A DNA stretch of 45,955 nucleotides from the NCBI GenBank assembly GCA_016188155.1, contig JACPIH010000033.1, positions 1 through 45,955 on the forward strand, written 5' to 3'. The notes under the pieces are model-generated. The model saw only the letters and a program-made list of their open reading frames with translations, was not told the DNA's origin and ran no database searches. Positions 9,309 through 17,560 of this stretch are shown here, one piece after another. How positions within the stretch are numbered: position 1 is the first letter of the stretch; each line of letters opens with the position of its first letter. The position numbers and the translations under genes are program-made. The DNA comes from Candidatus Woesearchaeota archaeon. Lineage in GTDB: Archaea > Nanobdellota > Nanobdellia > Woesearchaeales > UBA10216.

Positions 9309-9823
9309 CTTTTATCACCCTTCAACCTTTGTCCTGCTTGTAAAAATTCCGTGATAATTTCGGCTGAAATCCACGCGTTTTTGGAAAACTCTTTCAGGGA
9401 AGACTCATAGTCTCTTAGCCGAATAAGCCCTTTCTTAAGGGCTTCGTACAGCAACCCTAAGGTAGTTCTGCACTTTATTCCGTGCTCCTTCGCTATTCTC
9501 ATTGAATCCAAGTCGTCTGTGAGTAGGGTCTTTTGTCTTTCCTGTTCGCACAAGGCTATTGCTTCAGCTTCACCTTTTCCTATAACGGCTTTAAGGCTTT
9601 CTGCTTTTGCCGTGTGAGTTTTGTCGAGTTCCTTTACAGCTATTGACTCGCCTATTTGCTTTTCTATAAGGAAAGCATCGCTGTAGCGTTCCTCCTTGCC
9701 CTTAACAACAACCTCATCGTAAACCGCTTTCGGTATTAAGATCTTGCCGTATAGGCTGTTTACGATGCTTAACCTGTTTATCTTCGCAAGCAAAATCAAC
9801 GAAGAGCTATCACAAATAATCAT
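9305..9823 (-). CDS. PIN-like toxin, DUF3368-type (second copy)
   Basis: MIICDSSSLILLAKINRLSIV...GKGEAEAIALCEQERQKTLLTDDLDSMRIAKEHGI. Overlaps the antitoxin ORF. Confidence 0.8.
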   Translation of the reverse strand: MIICDSSSLILLAKINRLSIVNSLYGKILIPKAVYDEVVVKGKEERYSDAFLIEKQIGESIAVKELDKTHTAKAESLKAVIGKGEAEAIALCEQERQKTLLTDDLDSMRIAKEHGIKCRTTLGLLYEALKKGLIRLRDYESSLKEFSKNAWISAEIITEFLQAGQRLKGDKR

Positions 9824-9934
9824 TCGTAATCACTTAGCTTAAATAAGCAATCTTTTAACATCACTTAGATTATTTAAATGTTTTGTTTTTCTGCTCTTTG
9901 TTTTGTCACTTCTTCCTAGCCTGTTGAGAAGCCG

Positions 9935-10261
9935 TCAGAGACTTTTTGTGAACTCAACAAAGACGTTGCCCTCAATGTCCGTTATGGACATGGCAGTATT
10001 CAGCTTCATCATCTTTACCTCCTTTTTGGTGTCAAAGTCAAGCGTCTTCTCAAAAGCAAACATGTCAAAGCCGTGCCTGTCCTTGACCAGCCTGGCAAGA
10101 ATCTTCAGCTTGTACATAAGGGCGTAAAAGGTGCTGTGAGGTATCACTTTTACTACCTCCCTAAGCGAGATGACCGCGCTCTTGCTGAACATCTGGAGCA
10201 GCACAAAAAGCTGCGCGCTCCTCTTCTTGTCAATCGGCAGTATTATGGTGCAGGTGTTCAT
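9935..10261 (-). CDS. hypothetical protein, possibly a small winged-helix protein
   Basis: ORF with plausible composition and a TATA-like AT-rich upstream region. No firm family. Confidence 0.45.
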   Translation of the reverse strand: MNTCTIILPIDKKRSAQLFVLLQMFSKSAVISLREVVKVIPHSTFYALMYKLKILARLVKDRHGFDMFAFEKTLDFDTKKEVKMMKLNTAMSITDIEGNVFVEFTKSL

Positions 10262-10579
10262 TTTTGTTGTCTTTCCCTTTTATTGTTGTCTTTTTATAGT
10301 GGCTACAATAATGATGGTTTTTGGTTTGGGATTTAAGACTATGGCTTAAATATTATATATGATTATATAAAAAGTAACTCTGGAATGGTGGTGACATTTT
10401 TGGCATACCTTTGGACTGACCATGCAGCTTATGATTGTGATTGGGCTTAAAGTGCCTTTCGGTAGAAAAGGCGCAGGAATTCCGGCACTTGCGTAAGAAC
10501 TGCGGCTTCTCTGAGAAATCTTTCAAAAAAGAGGCTGTTTTCCGGAAGATTTTCGGAAAGTTGGAAAATCTTTGGCCGC

Positions 10580-11023
10580 CTATTTCCTGCCGGGCTGCTT
10601 CATCAAAGCGCCTGCCAGCTGCCTGGCAAATCCGTCTGCCTTGCCGTAAACCAGAGCTGTTCCTTTATCTCGGTCAAGCTGCACTATTGCCCTGAGGCTG
10701 CTTGGCTGCCTAACACCCATGCCGTCAATGTGCAAATCAAAGCTTATAGGAAGCTCTGTTGTCTTTTCGTAACGCGCAAACTCTGACGAATAAGCATTTC
10801 CCAACCGCTTGGAAATTGTTTTCACAAAGCCGTTTTTCTCGAGTATTCGCACAAATCCTCCTAAATCACTTCGTTTCAAGACGATGTCGGCATCTACGGA
10901 GAACCTGTGCTTGTACGCGGAAACAGCATACCCTCCTACAATAACAAATTCTAGCCCTGCCGCCACAAACTGCTGCAGAACCTCGAAAATCTGGTTTTCC
11001 CTTTCAATGAACCTGCCAAACAT
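10580..11023 (-). CDS. nucleotidyltransferase-fold protein (AbiEii/MNT-like)
   Basis: LEFVIVGGYAVSAYKHRFSVDADIVLKRSD contains the GG...D.D nucleotidyltransferase motif. Overlaps the upstream HTH gene. Confidence 0.75.
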   Translation of the reverse strand: MFGRFIERENQIFEVLQQFVAAGLEFVIVGGYAVSAYKHRFSVDADIVLKRSDLGGFVRILEKNGFVKTISKRLGNAYSSEFARYEKTTELPISFDLHIDGMGVRQPSSLRAIVQLDRDKGTALVYGKADGFARQLAGALMKQPGRK

Positions 11024-11664
11024 CAGTTAACACCTGCTTCCCTGTAGTGAACGTTCAACTTTTTTCTGTACATTTCCCGTATCATTTCCAATGCAGGCTG
11101 AAAGTTATAGAAATGCTTCTTCATGAAGGCAATTGTAGCTTCCAACGGATCCACAGGGATGTTTTCGCACCTTTCTGCCTTGAACTCGCGGACAAACTCC
11201 GGCCTGAAAAAAACTCCAGCACCAGCATTCACGCGCAAGCCTAACTTGTTGGTGTAAAAGTCAAAGATTTCCCTATCCTGCTCCTTTATCTTGACAAATA
11301 CCGGATAGTAGTCCTTGCTTCTGCCAATCTGATAGCCTCCCTTTGTCCACACAAAGACGGCATCAGTCTTGGTAAAGCAATAAGTTACGCCAGTCAAAGG
11401 CAACACAGAATAATAGAAAGAGGCGTCATTGCCAAAGACTTCCATTATGTAAGCCAAAGTCCGCTTGTACACGGCGCTGTTCTTGTTAAGTGTCAATCTC
11501 ATGCGGCTTGCCTGAAAAACACCTGCCCTGGCTAGCTCCTTTACCCACTTATAAGTCCAGCCGAAAGAGATGCCCGTGCGCTTAGCAATGGCATTAATAG
11601 AGTCAACATCCCTTGCGGCAATAAGTATCTTCATAACATGCGGATTCACAATCTGCAGATTCAT
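11023..11664 (-). CDS. HTH protein paired with the nucleotidyltransferase (AbiEi-like antitoxin role likely)
   Basis: N-terminal winged-HTH (INAIAKRTGISFGWTYKWVKELARAGVF). TGATG overlap with the NTase ORF. Confidence 0.65.
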   Translation of the reverse strand: MNLQIVNPHVMKILIAARDVDSINAIAKRTGISFGWTYKWVKELARAGVFQASRMRLTLNKNSAVYKRTLAYIMEVFGNDASFYYSVLPLTGVTYCFTKTDAVFVWTKGGYQIGRSKDYYPVFVKIKEQDREIFDFYTNKLGLRVNAGAGVFFRPEFVREFKAERCENIPVDPLEATIAFMKKHFYNFQPALEMIREMYRKKLNVHYREAGVN

Positions 11665-11749
11665 GTTATCATCCTAATGATAACTTATATATAAATCTTG
11701 TGGTGTTACAAGAAATTTCACCCCTCTTCAATAACGACAAAATGGAAAG

Positions 11750-11759
11750 ATTTATATAG
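11750..11759 (+). promoter_or_regulatory. archaeal TATA box for the 11783 gene
   Basis: ATTTATATAG about 25-30 nt upstream of the ATG at 11783; suggests a leaderless transcript. Confidence 0.6.
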
Positions 11760-11782
11760 GCGTTTTCCAAAGTTAGCTGCTC

Positions 11783-13882
11783 ATGGCTGATTTGGATGGT
11801 GCGGTGGAAAGGGCATGGGAAGGCAGCCCTTTGGCAAAGCTATGGGTAGCCAGGCGTGGGTTTAGGAACGAAGAAGGACTGCCTTTGGCTGTTTTGGAAG
11901 TAGGCCCTGCTCTGGAAATGCTGAGCCCTGCAGAGCTGGGTGGGTACAGCGCTTCGGTTAATAGTGAAGAACACAAGAAACCACAGCCTCAAGCTATCAT
12001 AGCAGATAATCGCAGAAGCGGCTTATTTGCCAGAGTGAGGGATTATGCTGCCAGTGCAGCTGCAGCTGTTTTGGATAAAATTTCCGATAGAATTCCCAAT
12101 AGTTTAAGGCCGTATCTGGCCGTTGTGCCAGTTACTATGCTGGCTGCGGCGTGTACGTTTGGCACTCCAACTCCTCAGCCTACAAGCATTCCAACCAATA
12201 CTCCAACCGCTGTTCCAACAGCCAGCCCTTATCCCATCGCGACGGCAACTGCTGCAGCAACACCAACACCTACTCCGTTGTGGACGCCAACCCCTCAGAA
12301 GCTATTGACGCCCACGCCTACCCCGACTCTTTGGGTTCCGCCTACTGCTACCTTTACTCCAACGCGAACCCCTACGGCTACTCCTACGGCAACTGCAACT
12401 TTTACTCCTACTTCATCCCCTACTCCAACGCATACTCCCAGGCCTAATCCTGCAGTTGTTTATGCGACAAGCCAAGGCCTTAGCCAAAATATCGTTGCCG
12501 GACTGGCAAGGTTCGGCTTGGACTTTTTATTGGACAGCACTGAAAAAGCGTTCATCGACGCTGTAGCTGCCAACCCGTTGGAAGTTCAGGTTGCAATGGT
12601 TACTTCACCTTACCTGGCTAACGGCAAACTTCCATTAACTGATTTGGTTGCTGCTGCAACTACGATGCAAAAATACAATCCTAAACTGAAGGAAGCTGTT
12701 TGGGCGATGCCTGACAAGGCAATACAACTTCCAAGCGGTAGCAGCTTTAACCCAATCACAGTTTTGGAAAGGTTTATTCAGAAAGATGCCAAAACAATCA
12801 AGGTGCTCGACTACACCCAAAGCAGGATTTTTGACAATGCCGAGTTTTGGAAAGCCTTCAACCAGGACGAATTCGTTGAGGGCAAGTATCCTAGCGGTTT
12901 TGTGTACAGGCAGACTTGGGTTAGGCGGGATGCCAGCAAGTGGCCTGTGAAGAACTGGCAGACAATGATTACAATGATGCAGAAGTATGACCCTTCCAAC
13001 TACAAAGAGGACGACCTCGACAAAATCCTTGACGAGCTTGGAGTTTATCCTGGGCAATGCTTTTACTGCGATGGTAAAACTTGGGACTTGCTTGAGGTAA
13101 CTGGCAAAGGCGATAAGGGCAACAACGGCTACACTGCTTACTTTAACATGGTTGGCTCTGAAGGCAACATAGTCAGGGAGTGGCTCAAAGCCATCACGCA
13201 TCACGTTTGGGCTGATGGTGAAGGGTTACTGGTAAGGCCTTTCAGAGCTAATAATGCTGAGCAGCTGAGGATGATGTACAGCAGAGACCCTATGGAAAAT
13301 AGTTGTGGTTCATCAATCGCTTATGGTTGTGCAAATGTTAGTTTTATGAACGCAACTGTTAGAGATGGCACATTTTTAAGCCCCTTTATTATTTCTTCCG
13401 AAATAATTAGCGATGCCTCATATCAGTCAACAAACGGTGCTACACCTGAACAAGTCGCTCTTGAAAGGCTTTTTGATTGGGGTAGGCGAAACCTTTCACA
13501 TATGGTTGCTCAAAGTCAAGAGATTGGTCCTGCCAATACTATGAACCGTATTTATAGTCCGATTTTTCCTCAAAATCCTATTGCCCCGCCTGCTTGGACA
13601 GTTCCAATAGTCCGGCAAGGTGGAAGCCCTACTACAGCAACCTTTTTTACGGCTCTATTAAGGTCATTGGGTATTCCAGCACAGGGTATGGTGTTCAGTC
13701 CTAACGTTGGTAAACGTGCTGGCCTTGTGGATGTTAACAACATTACAATATATTATGATGGAAATGATTTCTTTGATTTTAGGTTAAAAGCCATTCCTAT
13801 TTGTAATTTTTTGAATACGTCTTGGGGACCTGTAGAAAATGATGCTAACTCTGTGTATGGTTCAACGCAATTTTGTAACTAA
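11783..13882 (+). CDS. Thr/Pro-linker surface protein with degenerate transglutaminase-like C-terminal region
   Basis: Long open frame with TATA box. Hydrophobic segment [14 protein letters not shown], then ~85 aa of TPTPTP-type linker, then [11 protein letters not shown]...[24 protein letters not shown] resembling a transglutaminase core. Confidence 0.6.
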   Translation: MADLDGAVERAWEGSPLAKLWVARRGFRNEEGLPLAVLEVGPALEMLSPAELGGYSASVNSEEHKKPQPQAIIADNRRSGLFARVRDYAASAAAAVLDKISDRIPNSLRPYLAVVPVTMLAAACTFGTPTPQPTSIPTNTPTAVPTASPYPIATATAAATPTPTPLWTPTPQKLLTPTPTPTLWVPPTATFTPTRTPTATPTATATFTPTSSPTPTHTPRPNPAVVYATSQGLSQNIVAGLARFGLDFLLDSTEKAFIDAVAANPLEVQVAMVTSPYLANGKLPLTDLVAAATTMQKYNPKLKEAVWAMPDKAIQLPSGSSFNPITVLERFIQKDAKTIKVLDYTQSRIFDNAEFWKAFNQDEFVEGKYPSGFVYRQTWVRRDASKWPVKNWQTMITMMQKYDPSNYKEDDLDKILDELGVYPGQCFYCDGKTWDLLEVTGKGDKGNNGYTAYFNMVGSEGNIVREWLKAITHHVWADGEGLLVRPFRANNAEQLRMMYSRDPMENSCGSSIAYGCANVSFMNATVRDGTFLSPFIISSEIISDASYQSTNGATPEQVALERLFDWGRRNLSHMVAQSQEIGPANTMNRIYSPIFPQNPIAPPAWTVPIVRQGGSPTTATFFTALLRSLGIPAQGMVFSPNVGKRAGLVDVNNITIYYDGNDFFDFRLKAIPICNFLNTSWGPVENDANSVYGSTQFCN

Positions 13883-13967
13883 TGTTTTTCAAAAGTTATT
13901 TATATGGGTTGAATTAAGACTTATTGCTGGTTTATTTAACTACTAGGAAAAAGAGGGTCAGGCAGGA

Positions 13968-15290
13968 ATGAGAAAGTTGCTTTTGCTGTTGGTTGTGCTG
14001 TTAGTCTCAGGTTCTTTACTGTTGCTCCTTCCTGAAGCTTCTGTTGCCCAGGGGTGGGAACCTTCTGGGACTATTGGCGTTGGTCCGAAAATATGTGACT
14101 TTGACAGTGAATGCGGTACTGGTAATGAGTGTTATGCCTTCGATTGCCGATCTTGCTCAGGAAGCTGCCTCCCTTGCGGGACGTGGCAGGGAGGAGGAGG
14201 GTGCGGCTGCGTTAACGCTTTTGAAGACGCGCAAGATGGCTGCTCTGCTGGGTGGTGGTGCGAGTCAGGAACATGCGTAAACTGCCGTAGCCCTGGAGGC
14301 GCGTGCGATAAAGCATGCTGTGACCTTTGCGATGCCAGCACCTCTGTGTGCGTTCAGTGCGATGCTAATAATGTGCAAACTAACCCGCCAGTTGCCCAAG
14401 GAGGGGGAAAATGCGAGGAAAGCTGCGGGGCAAGTTCGCAATGTGATGAGCTAGCAGTAGGAACTTTTGTTGCCTCAGGAATATGCAACCTCACGTGCCA
14501 GTACGTTGACGGCGACCCTTCTCCACCAGCAAACTGTGAAGCCGCGGTTGGGCCAGGTCACTGGAACCTTGGAGGCGAAGTAGCTGCAACAACGTGCTGC
14601 GGTGATGATGCTGGAGAGAACACGCGCTCCCGTGAAACAGGCTGCACAATATTACCCTCGTGTGCCCTCAACGATTATCCCGAATTTTCTAATGACCCCG
14701 CTGATGATGCCTGCTGCAACAATCCTAATGATGCGGTTTTTAACAGTGCATGTTTTACGGATGATAATGGTGGAGGAGGGCCTTATTTGTACAGTGGTGG
14801 TGCTGTGTCTGTGGCAGTTGGCGCTCCGAACACCATTGCTGAGAATGGGAAATGGTATGACTGTGATAATAGCCTGGGTGCTTGTACTGAGTCGAAAAGC
14901 ACTGGAAGGTGTGGTTTAACGTGGGTTGCTGGCGGCGAAGCTGCGGCGTTTGGCGAGTATGCCACAGGCACTTCTACTGAGTGCTGCGGCGATGATGCTG
15001 GAGAGAACTCGCGCTCCCGTGAAACAGGCTGCACAATACCAGGATGTGCTCCCAACGGTTATCCTGAGTTTAGTCCTAGCGCTGGTGATGCTGTTTGCTG
15101 CAACAATCCTAATGATGCGGTTTTTAACAGTGCATGTTTTACGGATGATAATGGTGGAGGAGGGCCTTATTTGTTGTGGCTGCTGGGGCTGTTGTTCCAA
15201 ACACCATTGCTGAGAATGGGAAATGGTATGACTGTGATAACAGCAAAGGTGCTTGTGATGAGCCGAAAGTCAACGGAAGGTGTGGTTTAA
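13968..15290 (+). CDS. Cys-rich secreted repeat protein, N-terminal portion (frame broken near 15175)
   Basis: Signal peptide (RKLLLLLVVLLVSGSLLLLLPEA) and repeat unit CCGDDAGEN.RSRETGCTI...CCNNPNDAVFNSACFTDDNGGGGPYL. The tail after 15175 is out of frame relative to repeat 1. Confidence 0.6.
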   Translation: MRKLLLLLVVLLVSGSLLLLLPEASVAQGWEPSGTIGVGPKICDFDSECGTGNECYAFDCRSCSGSCLPCGTWQGGGGCGCVNAFEDAQDGCSAGWWCESGTCVNCRSPGGACDKACCDLCDASTSVCVQCDANNVQTNPPVAQGGGKCEESCGASSQCDELAVGTFVASGICNLTCQYVDGDPSPPANCEAAVGPGHWNLGGEVAATTCCGDDAGENTRSRETGCTILPSCALNDYPEFSNDPADDACCNNPNDAVFNSACFTDDNGGGGPYLYSGGAVSVAVGAPNTIAENGKWYDCDNSLGACTESKSTGRCGLTWVAGGEAAAFGEYATGTSTECCGDDAGENSRSRETGCTIPGCAPNGYPEFSPSAGDAVCCNNPNDAVFNSACFTDDNGGGGPYLLWLLGLLFQTPLLRMGNGMTVITAKVLVMSRKSTEGVV

Positions 15291-15352
15291 CGTGGGTTGC
15301 TGGCGGCGAAGCTGCGGCGTTTGGCGAGTATGACACAGGCACTTCAACCGAG
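14595..15352 (+). repeat. tandem duplication, two units (~387 bp and ~371 bp)
   Basis: Units start at TGCTGCGG (14595, 14982; a diverged third start at 15353). 14712-14790 and 15096-15174 are identical by eye over 79 nt. Confidence 0.85.
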
Positions 15353-16543
15353 TGCTGCGGCGACGACTCAAATGAGAAGTACCGCTCAACAGCAAAAGGG
15401 GGTACTACTTATTCTGCGTGCTGCAACTTGGCAACTGACTGTGTTGATGTTGGTAACGCCTGTGTTCCTACTGGCACGCAGAGTGGCGGCTTTATATGTA
15501 CAAGTGGCCAGTGGTTTGATGGAGACCTTTCCTCTACAGACTGCACAAATGCTGTAGGCGCAGGAAACTGGAACCTTGGCACTGGAAGCGAGGTTGCCGA
15601 AACGACGTGCTGCGGTGATGACCTTGGAGAGTACAACAGGTTCAGGGACTGCAAACCTGGCTCATGCGTTAGCGTCCCAAGCGATAAGAAGTGCTGCAAC
15701 GCAGACAAAGACTGTGTATATAGTGGCGAGTGTTTCTACGACGTTGACACTGCCATTAGCCTAGTTCAGGCAGAAAACACTGCTTTCTGCACAAGCAAGA
15801 AACAGGAGGAGCCATGCACTAAGGGAGAGGCTAAGGTAAAATGCGAGTGGACAGGCAGTAATTGTGTTGCGACTGCAACGAGAGCAGCTGTGCAGTTCAG
15901 CCAGAAAACTGGCGGCAGCTATAAAGCCTATGCCGATGTCAACAATGATGGCTCTGACGAGGTGTGCGTTGCTTCAAGCCCAGGCCAGTGGGAAGGCTCT
16001 ACGTTTGGCTCAGTGAGCGGCATTGTTAGGAACATTACAGACCCTGCCCAGGGAGCACTGGTTAGGGTGCTAGGCACTGCTTCCCAAGCAACGACTGCTG
16101 CTGATGGAAGCTACACTATAACCAACGTTCTTACAGGCTATCATGACATTGTTGCTTCAAAGAGCGAGTACGAAGCAAGCACTGCTTATGGAGTTTTTGT
16201 TCCTGATGGGGCGACTGTCACGGTTGACTTTACTTTGGTGAGGGCTTTGGGTGGCTGTGAGGACGACTGCACGCTGGTTGGCTCGAACCTGTGCGATGCG
16301 AGCTGCCAGGGCAAGGGCCTGTGCTGGTTCTACAGCGACGCTACTAAGGCTGCCTGCGATGGCACTTTCGGCATTATTGAAATGCCTGGGGGCTTGATGA
16401 ACGTTGACTGCTGCAAAGGCCAGCCGTACTCTCCAATCAAAGCGGATATTACTGTGCCTTCAAAGAACGTGATTGTGTCGAAGAAGCCTGTGCTTTACCA
16501 CGGAAAATTCATAAACATGGTAATGGTTGTGTTTAACAGGTAG
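15176..16543 (+). CDS. Cys-rich secreted repeat protein, C-terminal portion with carboxypeptidase-regulatory-like domain
   Basis: VPNTIAENGKWYDCDNSKGAC continues the repeat register in a different frame. Later GSVSGIVRNITDPAQGALVRVLGTASQATTAADGSYTITNVLTGYHDIVASKSEYE. Confidence 0.6.
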   Translation: MAAGAVVPNTIAENGKWYDCDNSKGACDEPKVNGRCGLTWVAGGEAAAFGEYDTGTSTECCGDDSNEKYRSTAKGGTTYSACCNLATDCVDVGNACVPTGTQSGGFICTSGQWFDGDLSSTDCTNAVGAGNWNLGTGSEVAETTCCGDDLGEYNRFRDCKPGSCVSVPSDKKCCNADKDCVYSGECFYDVDTAISLVQAENTAFCTSKKQEEPCTKGEAKVKCEWTGSNCVATATRAAVQFSQKTGGSYKAYADVNNDGSDEVCVASSPGQWEGSTFGSVSGIVRNITDPAQGALVRVLGTASQATTAADGSYTITNVLTGYHDIVASKSEYEASTAYGVFVPDGATVTVDFTLVRALGGCEDDCTLVGSNLCDASCQGKGLCWFYSDATKAACDGTFGIIEMPGGLMNVDCCKGQPYSPIKADITVPSKNVIVSKKPVLYHGKFINMVMVVFNR

Positions 16544-16572
16544 GACAGGTGGGCGGATTCTGTTTACTTCCC

Positions 16573-16923
16573 CTATGAGCTTTGGTTTTGCCTGCTGAGA
16601 AGTTTGACAATTTCCTTGACCAAAGCATCGAACGTGGAAGCCCTGATTTTTCCAAATGGCCTGATTACCAAGCCTTTGTCCAGGTGCATTATTTTGTCAG
16701 CACGTATCCTGCTTTTGAGGGGAAGTGTTCCGCTTTCAAGGTCTTCCCTGTCGATTACGACGCTTGGCGTTTTGATATTAAGATTTGACGTGACAGAGCA
16801 TGCGATGACGTCTTTGGTTCCCTGGTTGTAGTCATTGTTTGAAACAATGACCGCCGGCCGGATTTTGCTCTCCCCGAAACTGGAAAAGGGAAATCGCACC
16901 CACACAAGTTCCTGCTGTTTCAT
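16573..16923 (-). CDS. mazF: MazF/PemK-type endoribonuclease toxin
   Basis: MKQQELVWVRFPFSSFGESKIRPAVIVSNNDYNQGTKDVIACSVTSN matches the MazF core. Confidence 0.85.
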   Translation of the reverse strand: MKQQELVWVRFPFSSFGESKIRPAVIVSNNDYNQGTKDVIACSVTSNLNIKTPSVVIDREDLESGTLPLKSRIRADKIMHLDKGLVIRPFGKIRASTFDALVKEIVKLLSRQNQSS

Positions 16924-16924
16924 T

Positions 16925-17206
16925 TCAAGCGCCTTTTCCCTTTTTGAAAAACTTCTCCCAAACATCATCTTCCTTGCTCCACGCGCTCTCCATGGCTTTG
17001 TGCGACAGCGCCTTCCAGAACTTGTCTTCCTCGAGTGTTTCCAGGACTTCGGATTCTTTCTTCAGCAAAATATCCCCCTCCTTTTTAATCAAAACAAGCG
17101 TCGTTGTCCTGTCTATGCCGAGGTCCTTCCTGATATCTTCCGGGATAACGAGCTGGCCCCGGCTGTTAACGCTCACTGTCCTCAATTTTGTTTTCAGACC
17201 AGTCAT
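16925..17206 (-). CDS. AbrB/SpoVT-type antitoxin
   Basis: RTVSVNSRGQLVIPEDIRKDLGIDRTTTLVLIKKEGDILLKK is the AbrB swapped-hairpin pattern. Adjacent to mazF. Confidence 0.85.
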   Translation of the reverse strand: MTGLKTKLRTVSVNSRGQLVIPEDIRKDLGIDRTTTLVLIKKEGDILLKKESEVLETLEEDKFWKALSHKAMESAWSKEDDVWEKFFKKGKGA

Positions 17207-17416
17207 ACTGTTCGGACTAGTATGAACTTATTTAAATATTTTGCGTACTTTAGCCGATAACATAAGCTAACCTCATTTATGTTAAAACTATTTTTTTAAT
17301 GGGCTTAAAGCGTTTTTAGTAATGCTTTTATATAACGGCGTTTTAGTGGCTTTTGGGCGGCATGCGGCTAATGCTTCTGAAAGAGCCTCAACACCTCATG
17401 ACCTTTTTGCGAAAAA

Positions 17417-17466
17417 CCCAAGTCGTGCCTGCACGACTGGGCCCAGTCGACTTCTGTCGACTTGGG
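17417..17466. repeat. double-hairpin palindromic element, copy A (intergenic)
   Basis: CCCAAGTCGTGC-CT-GCACGACTGGGCCCAGTCGAC-TTCT-GTCGACTTGGG. Confidence 0.85.
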
Positions 17467-17560
17467 GCTCAACCAAAAAACGAGAAGGTCAATCAAGAAG
17501 ATAAGGCGTGTCGCCCCCTTTATTTTTTTATTCAGCTTACAAACGCTTTCGTGATTGCCA

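Noticed and set aside
12160-12450. Short repeated CCNACNCC units as a CRISPR or satellite
   Set aside because: They are codons of a Thr/Pro linker; no constant repeat with unique spacers. No CRISPR array was seen anywhere in the window.
12635-13204. 189-aa minus-strand ORF
   Set aside because: Shadow of the well-supported 11783-13882 gene; no motif.
17399-17490. Possible intron-containing tRNA upstream of glmS, because of intron-like words
   Set aside because: No acceptor stem, T-loop (GGTTCRANNCC) or D-arm could be found on either strand around it.
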